DNA from: Heligmosomoides polygyrus polygyrus
Lineage: Eukaryota; Nematoda; Chromadorea; Rhabditida; Heligmosomidae
Direction of reading: 5' to 3'
Assembly (NCBI GenBank): GCA_947396885.1
Contig: OX377201.1
Span: 68,298,983 to 68,362,982 of the forward strand
Length of the DNA stretch: 64,000 nucleotides
Shown: positions 45,801-55,213 of the stretch, one piece after another
Position numbering within the stretch: position 1 is the stretch's first letter
Layout of the letters: every line of letters begins with the position of its first letter
Translations under genes and position numbers: made by a program
The notes under the pieces: generated by a model
Seen by the model: only the letters and a program-made list of their open reading frames with translations
Told to the model about the DNA's origin: nothing
The model's database searches: none

Positions 45801-48800
45801 ACTCAGAGCGTCCGCCCAAGTGCGAATCAATCAGACCGTCGGACTTTGGAGGAGGGGCGTGCTCGCCTAACCGCTCCGCCGCGATGCGGCGGATATTGAG
45901 GGCACCAGTCCATTTAGTACCCACGTTGTTGAAGTATTTACTCATGCTTCACGGAATCGGCTTATAATACAATCTATTTATTCCACTGTTAAATACATCT
46001 ATGTAGGTTTAAGTCTTAGGGATGTGAAATACGTTTAGCATCTTTCACAAGCACTTGCTGAAACCACTAAACTATTGATGTAACCCTTGTCCGAAGCGCT
46101 AAAAAAGCTATGCTGGGATAAGCTGTTTTGTGAGCCTTTTTTCGAAAGTTTGTGTCTTCGTCTTTTAGCGATGTCGGAGGACACACATCTCTTTGAATGT
46201 TCAATGCCGTTATCAACCGTCATTCCTCGGTGTTTCTTTCCTTTTTGCTTTTCAGTCAATAGAACACGGTTATTGTTGCCTATTTCAATATTTTCCTTCT
46301 TCATGAGGTTCTTCACATTTATTGGAAAAGTAAAAAAAACTCAAGAAACTTGGTAGGTTGTTTGGGAGAAGCGAGAAATACAGAAAGGATGGAAAGAAAA
46401 TTGGCAGCTGAACTAATACGAGAACGGAGATGAGATGTATGCGGTTTTTTTTTTTTGAAATACGGAAGAAATTACACTCATCAGCAGAAACTTGCTGTTG
46501 ACTGACTCCAGTTCCAGAGCGGTGTTTGATGCGATGATCATCCTCACCCTGTCTTGTTGTTGACAAATCAGGCATCATTTTAAATGTCCAATTGTCACTT
46601 TGACAGTTCGTTGTACTCCTCAACGAAATCCACTTCAAGCATAGCTAGATCCTCCTATTTAAGAGCTTACCAGAGATGAAGTATTGTGCTAGTTCTACCA
46701 GATGTGCAGTACACTATGTCGAATTGGCTTTGTCACATCCAAGATGCTGCTTGTGTTCCTTTCCTTCTAGGCCCGAATAAGTTTCCTGTTTTTAGAGGCC
46801 GCCACTGACAGCACGAACCTCGAACCTAACTGGGATGGGATCATTGCCTGTTTCGACTCCATCAGATCAGGAGAAGTGCCGTACGTTTTTTCTTTTAGGT
46901 TATGTACAAAGATATGTGCGGCTTGTTCCCGTCGCTGCTCCATAATGTATTTTCTGACGGATCCATCCTAGTCGGCTTCAGGGCGCTGGTGCTACACCGT
47001 GCGAACTACGCGGTGTCGTGGCACCGTTCGCGAAAGGCGGGGAGCAAAACTCTGAGATTCCGCTATTCCGCGCTCACACATCGCCACGTGCGGAGTTTAC
47101 CGACTTTGCTCTTCGGATCTGTTTGTCCCCCATCCTAATCAGGGGGTGATAAGCCCAAGAGCCTTGGTATAGTGTTGTGAAATCGTCCTCCACAGAGCAG
47201 CCACCAAAAATCGCGAAAGAGTTGTGAATCGCATTCCACGACTCATTTTCACTGCTGCTGGTAGAAGAACATTCCTTGACGCTGCATCGGACGCTCGCGA
47301 CGCAGCGCTACATCTGTTGCATAGACGAGGCAACCGGCTTGCGTCGCCTTCTCCAATCAAATCCCTTCCAGACTAGGATGGATGACGTATTTCTTGTGCT
47401 TTTTTGTATATTTTAATGTATATTTCATATGCAAAATTGGTGCTGAGGTAGCTTGAGGTGCATCGCCGGCATTCTAACGCTGTCAAATCAGAAGAGCCAT
47501 TCCGGAGTTCCTTCATTGCCAGCGCTGTTCATACAGAACACGTTCCTATGGTTGCCCGGGGAGTTTGCAAACACGGTGGGTGCAAAGACCTGCTGATTAC
47601 CTCATTGACTGTCTTCGCTGCTTATCTCTGTTCGCTAAATGAGGAAACACTGGGCCAGGCGTTTTATGTGGCACACACCTCCCTTCCAACTTCACTGGTG
47701 ACCGGGCGCTTTCTGAATTCAGTTTTGTGGTACTTAGCGGGCTTATGTCCATATTGAGTTTACACACCTCAACTAGTGAGGAGAGCATAGGCAAGAGAAG
47801 GGCAGCGTAGGTTAGATGTGCATGGAATGTGGCCTACTTAAGATGCCCAATCCTGGTCGCATAGCGAAGGCATGCCCGCTTAGTGCGCCACTGATACCAT
47901 CCCAATGGTCTTTGACCGGCAATCGTAGAGGTGTTTATTTCTAGAACGGTTTCAAAGAGTCGGAATTCGAAGAGAACACTTCTTGAATGATTGCATAGTG
48001 GTTATTTCTCCAGTTGAGAAATTTTCCTTCAGCTCCCCTGATTGTACATACCTTAGTAAACACTTCCAGTGCAAAAGCGGCAATGCAGGCGATGCGCAAA
48101 CGAATCCAGCACGACAATCCGCATGTTGTCATGCATGCACTCCTGGTAATGGACGCCTGTGTCAAGAACTGCGGTCATAAGGTAGTGTACCCCTCTTATT
48201 CAGACTTTTTGTTCAAAAATTACTGTCTCGTTTTTGTGGTACCTAATTGGTTCGTTGTAAATTTAAAACAAAGACTAACACTAGCTCCAGGAGAAGTACG
48301 TTGTAACCTCATCTAACTTTACTGCAATCCTGGTATAGTTGCCTCGAAATCTCTCTCTCTCTCTCTGGTATAGTTGTCTGTTGTCAACATTCTTCTCTAA
48401 CTAGGGAAGGGTTTCGACTTCCCATGGAACTTCAAGTTGAGGCCAGGATCACTAGAAAGAGCTCGGAGTGCTGATTACGAATATGGGTGTCAAAATTGCG
48501 AAATGAAACAACTGAGCGAGTTATGCCTGCCGAAATCGGGGGCCTCACCAAGGCTGGCTGTGCGCCACACCTGGCGCGATAGTGGTGAATCATCGGGGCT
48601 CCGTAAGGCCTATGTTATACTCCCGCGAGAGCATCCGCGGGGCGTCCGCGGATGGAAGGTGCACCGCAGACGGTCGTCGTCGTCCCGGGGCGGCTAGCGT
48701 CACATTGGAGCGCGTTTACCGCGCCGAATTCCGCGGGACGACAGCCGCCCGCAGACGGCTGCCCTCCCGCGGGCGGGAAGTATAACACCCCTCTCGTCGT

Positions 48801-51800
48801 CTGTCGGCGGCGATCGGCGGTCGGCGGGCGTGGCGGGCCGCGACGAGTGGCCCGGCGCGGGGTCCCGACGCGATTTCCGCCCATCCGCGGAAGCTCCCGC
48901 GGGAGTATAACAGAGGCCTAAGAAGGGCACGTCAGCTGCGCCGGTGCCGCAGGGCTAGTGCTCCCGCTGGTCAGGTGCGACGTCGTTGGTTCGGTTCCCG
49001 TTGCTGCCGGCTTTTTGCAAATCATATTTTATCTTCGAAATGACGTTTTGTTTTGAACTATGATACGTGTCTGACCAAATGGCCGGGAAAACTAGTATAC
49101 ACGTTTGTAGAAATGCTTGAAGTCAAAAACTGCTATGGTGACATTTTTATTTACTATTTTGCACAAATAGAGCCCAAATCACATATTGAATAACTAGAGG
49201 TGTTTCTAACAATCTTGGTATTCGTGGAACAAAACAAAAAATGTGTGAAGCAAAAAGATAAGTATAGTCTATGACGAGGAAGAACAAAATGTCGTTGATC
49301 TACGGCTTTTTATTCACACACTCTGTCTTTTCACCAGCAAAGGTGGTGTCCATTTTCTCGCCGAATTCGGAGTGCCAGACAACAATGATACACCAACTCG
49401 TGAGGAGAAGAAGATCGCTAGAAGGTTCGCAGCTATTCTACATGACGATGCTGCAGCTTCAGTTGAGGTCGAAACGGATGAAAATTTGGGATTATTTGGG
49501 AGTCTACTTTTTGGGACCATTGCGATGACGAGGGCGAAGAAAACTCGAGCACCACACTTGAGATGTTATTCACTTTGACACCAATATTCTTGCCGGGACT
49601 ACGTCGCTGATTCAACCTCTAGACATGTTTTTTTTTCTTCGACGCGAAGAAAAACATTATGAAAAGGGTCAGGCTGTTTGCCATGGCAAATAGCGTGGAG
49701 TTCAACATGACGCAGAGTGACAACCTAGTGAAGATGAAAATGTCACCGTAGCAGTTTTTTTTTTGCCTTCAAGCCTTTTTACAAACGTGTATGGTAGTTT
49801 TCCTGGCTATTTAATCAGGCGCGCGTCATAATTCAGTTTCATGTTTGTTTCATGTTTATGATAGCCAAAACAACAACAATTAAACAAAAATGAAACAAGA
49901 AAGGTGTCTATGATTGGCATATAAGGAATTCTAGCAACGTCAAGTAAAGGACTGGTATTTGCTTCGCCAAAGAGTAGTCCAGAGTTTGTTTCTTATAGGA
50001 AAAGAAATGATCTGTAAAAGCTGCTAAAAATAGCAAGAATGAGAAAAAAATATAAACTTGCGAAAAAATGCAGAGCTATGAAAGGTCATTTCGAAGATAA
50101 ATTACGATTTGCAAAAGAACCGTCAGCAACGGGAACCGAACCAACGACGTCGAACCTGACCAGCGGGAGCACTACCCTTGCGCCACCGCCGCAGCTGGCG
50201 GGCTCTTCTTACGGAGCCCCGATGACTCACCACTCTCGCGCCAGGTGTGTCGCACAGCAAGCCTGTGAGGCCCCCGATTTCAGCAGGCCATAACTCGCTC
50301 AGGAATTTCATTTTGCATTTTTGACACCCATATTCGTAATCAACATTCGGTGCTCTTTCTAATGATCCTGGTCTCAACTTGAAGTTCTATGGGAGGTCGA
50401 AATCATTCCCTAGTAACAAATTCGTTGCAATTTCCGAGGACGTTTTGCAGGTCAAACTCATCTTTGAGGTACAAGTAGGTCTCCGTTCTTTAGGACATTG
50501 AGAACAAGAAATGCTATTCACCACATCTTTCAAAACATCCCAATTATTGTGGAAATCATGAACATTAAAATTTTTGCTGCTGTTTAACTTGTATGATTCT
50601 AGCCTTCACCGATAGCAGTTCATTATTGCTTGAGTTTTGTTTAGATCCATGCAGAAATAGCTACAAGAGAGTTTATGGAGGAATTCAAGAATCTGGGCAT
50701 TGGAAGCCAGTATGAAGACGTATGTGTAACTCTTAACCTCAGGACTTTTGCTCCGCTTGAATTCTGTTAAGTATGGAACTCCTTTTTTTTCAGGTAAAGA
50801 CCAAGGTTCTGGAAATGTTGCAGTGCTGGGCGATGGCTTTCGCTAACAAACCAGAGTATAAAATTGTTGTCGACACTCATAATCTGATGAAACTAGCAGG
50901 ATTCGATTTTCCGTCAATAAAGGAGGCAGACGCAATGTTCACTGCTCAAGTAGCTCCTGATTGGCATGATGGCTCCGAATGCTTCCGGTTATTATTTAGT
51001 TGCTAGTTGTTCATCTTTTAGTATTTTTCCTTCTGCTTCTTATTGTGCATATATTCGAAGGTGCCGCTCGGAGTTCTCACTGTTCAATCGGAAGCATCAC
51101 TGTCGAGCATGTGGCCAGATCTTCTGCGATCGCTGCAGCACCAAGGAAATTCCCTTGCCGCAGTTTGGAATTGAAAAAGAGGTCTGTATCGCAGCTCTCT
51201 CTCAGCTCTCTCTCCCTGAATCTATTTTGTTCAGGTTCGAGTGTGTGATGCATGCTACGAAAAGATCAGTTTGAGGACGGGTGAAACTAAAGTCGTGAGG
51301 GTATTTTTATTTTTATTTTTTGCTCTTTTTTCAATTTCTGTGCATCAAAGTACATAAAGCGATGCACTATTTAAGAATGAACCGGCCGCTTCCTCATCAG
51401 TTAAGGCGGAAATCTCACAGGCTGAAAAGGAGAAACTTCTGAAGGAGAAAGAAGAGGAGGATTTGGCACTTGCTTTAGCTATTAGTCAGAGTGAAGCAGA
51501 AGCTAAGGTAAGAATGCCTCTATATGTATGCATTCTTCCGTTCGCTTAAACTCGATTATGTGGAGTTCTAGTTGCTTACGTTTCGCGTGAAGGACGACAT
51601 TTTAGGAGCAGGAACGTCAAAAGTCTCTTTACGCCATATACAATGGTGACACCAATGGAGGATCTGCCGTAAACGTGAGAATTCATTAATTAGCAGCAAT
51701 ATCAGGAGTGAATTGCACACAAGTCATACATTATTCTGTGTTCATTGTGGCACCGCGGTTAGGGAAACGTTTGCTGAAAAACGAAGCCATTGCTCAACAC

Positions 51801-54800
51801 CATTGCCGTTCGGATATGATCACGTTTGACGTCTACCGTCCCACCAAACGGCTTTTCTTCATGAGTCCCCAGTAAACAGTTTAAAACTGGTGCCCCTAGT
51901 TACACTGCTATCAAGGTTTGTCGTTGACCCTTTCTTGATTGTCTTGTCTTTGATTTTGTTTCTAGGGTTAGCTGTAACCCATAACATATGGAGTAGAATG
52001 TCTGGCATATCTCAACAAGGATTGACTATGATTGACCTTTGTGCTTTATCCTTTATAGTTGCGGAGCTCACTTGGTCGCTTATTTCGAATCTCTCTCTTG
52101 TTGTAATTTTGGCATGGGAAAGAAAAAATGAAGGCACAGCCTTTGCGCGATGCAGTGCATCTGAACTGGTGTTCCTTCCCTTATACTGTTCCCATTCAGG
52201 ATGCTGCGTCGCTGTCATCTTACAATCCTTCTGAAATGGGTTACAGGGGTGCCGCACCAAGTATCGCGGAGTCACCGTCAGACAGTCTTGCTGTGGACGA
52301 TCCGCTAGCGAGGTGAATTTGCTCATACTACTTCTATCCTCAAAGGATCGTTCGTTTTCTTACGATGACAGATCTGAAGGTGTATTAATTGACGTAGGCA
52401 TAGGCGAGGCTGGTGGGGTTCCATATCATCGTTTCTGGGGTGTGCGTATTTCAAATCTGCTAGTGTAACTCTTTAGGGTGGGGTGGAAAGGAAGTGTTGG
52501 TGTCCCTTAAACTTCGGATAAATGTTCTTGGTTAGGAGCTCCTGCCGAGGCCATCTATTTCTTTCATTTCTTCGGACTAGGCAAATTGGTACTAGGCTGG
52601 TCTAGGAAGGGTAAACACTGACTTGTACATTGTATAGGCCAAACACGCATTCAAATTGCCTCCACGATATCCAGTAGAAATAGTGTTTATCAGGTCTGTC
52701 ATTGAGTGACGCCGACATTTATCCTTATCCCTAGTGTAACAACGCATGTTCAGGTATCTCAACAGAGACTACTGGCAGCAGCGAAAAGCAGGGGCGTCTG
52801 TGAAGGTAGGTCCATCCGTTTTCTATCTTTTTGTCGTTAGACTAATGAAGGCAATGAGAGGAAATTTGATTCTATTATAATAAGGCGCCTTAGTTAAGGT
52901 CTAATTGTAGGTTGAGGAATGGGCCGGTGCGTCAGCTTCTGCTCCGCTTCCAAGCGAATCATCTATAACACCGACCAACACCGTAGTTCCGGCTCCAGTG
53001 GAGGCTGAACTTGCTCAGCTCACGCTGAGGCAATCTGCAGCTGTTAGTGATGATATGAAATCTCAAACCGAAGGGACGCTGAAGTGGTGTCAGCAGTTGA
53101 AAGAACAGGTAATGTTATCTAAAATTTTTATTGCCAGCGGGAACAAGGATGCCAATAAATGAGCCAAAGTTACGTATGGAAGTGGAAGGGATGAAACGAA
53201 ATGTTAAATAAGTTTCGGCTAACATAGGTAACTCCCACGGAAGGGTGTAAATGCATGTGCCATCTGCCTTCTCTTAGAAGATCGGAACTGCACCTAGTCT
53301 CCAGGATACCTTTCCTTTATCCTCTTCCAGGTCCTACTCCCTTGCATTTAGATCGAAATTCCGGTGTTTACAGATAAGGATTACTTTTATTACAAGATCC
53401 CGGAGGTCGCTTACTTCAGATTTTACTGAGACTGCTTTTCAGGTGACCGTTATGGAGAATCGTATCCGTTCAAATAACGCGAGAGGGCGTTCCGTTTTGA
53501 ACGACACGGCTATACAGGGCTTGTTTACAACCTTAACTGAGTTTCACTCGCAGGTTTTGGGTGCGCTAACGAAGTTGGATCAGGAAAGAAGTAGGTGCAT
53601 TGCACGTTAGAGCTACAGCAGTCAAGAAGTACCTATTTGGGTTGCTCTGTTTAGCGTATTATGAGTCGCTTCAAGACCATCTCGGACATATCAGTGAGGC
53701 TCGTTTGGCAATTAATGAGCTGCGTGCTGAGCATTGTCGTCGCCAGCAGGAGAGGCTCGCCGAGGAGCAAAGGCAGAGACAGGCCCAAATGAAACAGACC
53801 CTGGAAATGATGCGGATGAAGAAGCACGTGAGTTGTGGAGCTGAAAAGCTTGGTCCCTTTCCCAGTTTTTATTGGCGTCTTAAGGTAATGCTCATGGAGC
53901 AGCGCAACGTTGCACTGCAGCGATTCCAACATCAGGAAATGCAAGCAAGGCGGGGACAGGTATGAAGATCCGTTAATCAGAAGGGCGCTTGGGTGGAATG
54001 TACCTGCTTTTCCAACGTTTTATTGCTTCAGGTAGCACAACCTCCATACTACCAAGGATACCCATCACAGTCACCCGCTGCAGTGCCTGCTGCTTACCGT
54101 ACCGAGTTTTATTTGTGTATTCCGTAGTCTTTGCGATGAAGGAACCTTTTTAGCTACTTACAACGTGCCGGCCTACCAGGGCTACGCTCAACAGCAATTC
54201 GCTCAACCTCACCCGGGTTACCAGCAGTATCCTAACGCCGCAGTTCCGACCTCAAACCAGTGGTCAGATCCAACAATGCAGACGCATCAAGGTAGTTTAT
54301 AGATGTTGCATCTGCCCTGCTCTTCTCTTATCAGACAAGGTTCAGCTTCCTACCCTAACCCCGCTGCTCAACAACAGCAGCAGCCAAGCTTTACTAGCGC
54401 GACTACTCAGTCATCCCAGCAGCCACAGGGTCATGCACAGGCCTACTACGTTTCTGGGCCGGCCGCTCCGCCGGCGTATCAGCAGGTATCACCCTTGGTG
54501 TTACGAATTATTAGTTTTCGTTGTCACTGAGAAATTAACCGGAATTCCCTTATGTCGCGCGCCCTTGTTTCCAGCACTCAGTGGAGACCGTGCCAAGTGC
54601 CCACAATGCACCGCCTATGTCCGTTGTGAACAGTGGTCATCAACCCTCAGTGCAGCAGTATCCAGCGGCGCATCATAGCTACCAGCTACAACCTGCTATC
54701 AGTGGTAAGTGGCAGTGGAGTGAGTGGAAGAGTGAGACGTTCATCTATGTTCTGGTGCTGAAATTTCAGGTGCAGATGCTTCAACTTCCTCACAGCAAGA

Positions 54801-54834
54801 AATAGCGGAGCAGCCTCTGATTTCTTTCGACTAA
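42881..54834 (+). CDS. hgrs-1: Hepatocyte growth factor-regulated tyrosine kinase substrate (Hrs/Vps27, ESCRT-0)
   Basis: Sorts ubiquitinated membrane proteins on endosomes as the Hrs subunit of ESCRT-0. Exons: 42881-42908, 46796-46880, 48070-48181, 50645-50719, 50794-50987, 51061-51181, 51235-51294, 51376-51507, 51606-51674, 52200-52312, 52754-52805, 52911-53108, 53443-53590, 53655-53827, 53885-53959, 54032-54098, 54154-54291, 54340-54485, 54575-54704, 54770-54834; phases agree and give about 726 residues, near the C. elegans length as I recall it. Start MSKKFDKLLEAATDSTNLEP. VHS domain about residues 1-145 (DNPHVVMHALLVMDACVKNC). FYVE domain about 160-225 (WHDGSECFRCRSEF, RKHHCRACGQIFCDRC; binds PI3P). 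UIM about 255-275 (EEDLALALAISQSE). Coiled coil in the EEQRQRQAQMKQTLEMMR exon. Tail rich in P, Q, Y. C-terminal clathrin box LISFD before TAA. The exon-18 acceptor is unusual (ACAAG). Introns hold transposons; the gene looks intact. Confidence 0.93.
44637..45248. repeat. GC-rich inverted-repeat element in hgrs-1 intron 1
   Basis: About 100-bp arms face each other: 44650-44740 and 45148-45240 share GTCCGACTGCTGCCGACAGG, GACGGCTAGTGACGTC, and GGGCGCGCT...CGAAAGTGTG. The arms contain a CRE-like TGACGTC. The centre (44750-45120) is unrelated AT-richer DNA. It looks like a MITE-type element; ends and target duplication are not fixed. Confidence 0.7.
45249..45835. repeat. Second inverted-repeat pair, hgrs-1 intron 1
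   Basis: 45242-45310 and 45768-45834 are inverted copies sharing TCTGATTGATTCGCACTTAG and GCGGACGCTCTGAGTCATCG, and a CCAATGGCGCG piece. Between them, 45311-45345 repeats GCGATGACTCAAAGTGCCCG. It abuts the preceding inverted-repeat element, so the two may be one composite element. Confidence 0.65.
48607..48918. mobile_element. Harbinger-like MITE nested in the left arm, TAA duplication
   Basis: Ends are GGCCTATGTTATACTCCCGC and, reversed, GGCCTCTGTTATACTCCCGC, flanked by TAA at 48604-48606 and 48919-48921. The matching place in the right arm (near 50208-50215 on the plus strand) carries the uninterrupted site with a single TAA, which proves insertion. The 312-bp interior is very GC-rich. It contains a third terminus-like motif, GAAGTATAACACC, in the middle. 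TAA duplications and GGCC-type ends fit the PIF/Harbinger superfamily. Confidence 0.85.
48945..49018 (+). tRNA. tRNA-like sequence in transposon left arm
   Basis: The stretch GCGCCGGTGCCGCAGGGCTA through GTTGGTTCGGTTCCCGTTGC has A-box-like and B-box-like motifs and partial acceptor pairing. Because it lies in the repeated arm, a mirrored copy occurs at 50105-50195. Probably an old SINE or tRNA relic captured by the element; unlikely to be a working tRNA. Confidence 0.4.
49560..49695 (+). pseudogene. DDE transposase remnant
   Basis: The frame from 49572 reads HFDTNILAGTTSLIQPLDMF and continues FFLRREEKHYEKGQ to a stop at 49688. GTTSLIQPLD is the motif just before the last catalytic Asp in pogo/Tc1-related DDE transposases (typically P.GTTS.LQPLD). 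Preceding frames (49271-49560) are probably more of the same protein with frameshifts, but I see no other motif. Confidence 0.6.
50105..50195 (-). tRNA. tRNA-like sequence in transposon right arm
   Basis: Inverted copy of the tRNA-like stretch at 48945-49018: on the minus strand it has GGCGGTGGCGCAAGGGTAG and TTGGTTCGGTTCCCGTTGC. Its presence in both arms shows it was part of the arm before the arms diverged. Confidence 0.4.
52590..52738 (+). mobile_element. SINE body fragment in hgrs-1 intron 10
   Basis: Shares GGCCAAACACGCATTCAAAT, TGACGCCGACATTTATCCTT and the TTATCC end with the SINE at 33.36-33.64 kb. The tRNA-like head is not recognisable, so the copy is old or truncated. It sits on the sense strand of the intron. 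Confidence 0.65.
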
Positions 54835-55100
54835 CCACGATCCAGATGGAGATACTTCAGTTGTGATATTTTTATAAGATGAAGCGACATGGATTTTTTG
54901 CGTTCTCGTTTCTGTCACTAACCATAAGTGGGTATTGCTTTGACCGGTGACGGTGGTATGCTTACAACTGAACACTTTCGTTCTTCTAAGGGGTTCAATT
55001 CGTCATCGTTTTAAAGATGTCTTGAGATGATTCCATTCTTTGACGGCTTCTAAGCTATCCTGCTGTAAATTTGTACTTGAACTGATTCGTGCTAAAGGAG

Positions 55101-55106
55101 AATAAA
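55101..55106 (+). terminator. hgrs-1 poly(A) signal
   Basis: AATAAA 267 bp after the hgrs-1 stop codon, in an AT-rich context (GGAGAATAAATTATTTGC). The next gene begins about 100 bp further on. Confidence 0.75.
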
Positions 55107-55200
55107 TTATTTGCTACTTTTAGCGTGTGCTATTATCTGATATGCCGTATCACTGGTCTGATTTCATGATCTTCGGGTGTGGTTGCATTTTGCTATGGTG

Positions 55201-55213
55201 CTTGTCTAGGTCA
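55201..55213 (+). promoter_or_regulatory. Probable trans-splice acceptor of the glutaredoxin gene
   Basis: GCTTGTCTAG|GTCA lies four bases before the glutaredoxin ATG (55214), with no upstream donor or in-frame exon visible. About 100 bp separate it from the hgrs-1 poly(A) signal, the spacing seen in nematode operons where downstream genes receive a spliced leader of the SL2 type. Confidence 0.55.

Larger units (their letters stand above)
48401..50413. mobile_element. DDE transposon with long inverted arms filling hgrs-1 intron 3
   Basis: Outer ends are CTAGGGAAGGGTTTCGACTT at left and, as reverse complement, CTAGGGAATGATTTCGACCT at right, each followed outward by TAA (48398-48400 and 50414-50416), a likely target duplication. 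Arms of roughly 500-700 bp match in mirrored order: GATTACGAATATGGGTGTCA, ATCGGGGGCCTCAC, a tRNA-like stretch, TTATCTTCGAAATGAC, and CGTTTGTA...TTGAAG. The left arm is lengthened by a 312-bp MITE at 48607-48918. Between the arms lies transposase debris. The element leaves only about 220-230 bp of intron on each side. Confidence 0.8.

Noticed and set aside
46895..47400. Opposed frames of 73-78 codons in hgrs-1 intron 2
   Set aside because: Both strands are open over the same stretch, there are no motifs, and it is intronic. A small inverted pair (CATCCTAGTC and its complement) is present but too short to name.
48582..48930. Overlapping Arg/Gly/Pro-rich frames on both strands
   Set aside because: They fall inside the GC-rich 312-bp MITE and its arms; composition explains the lack of stops.
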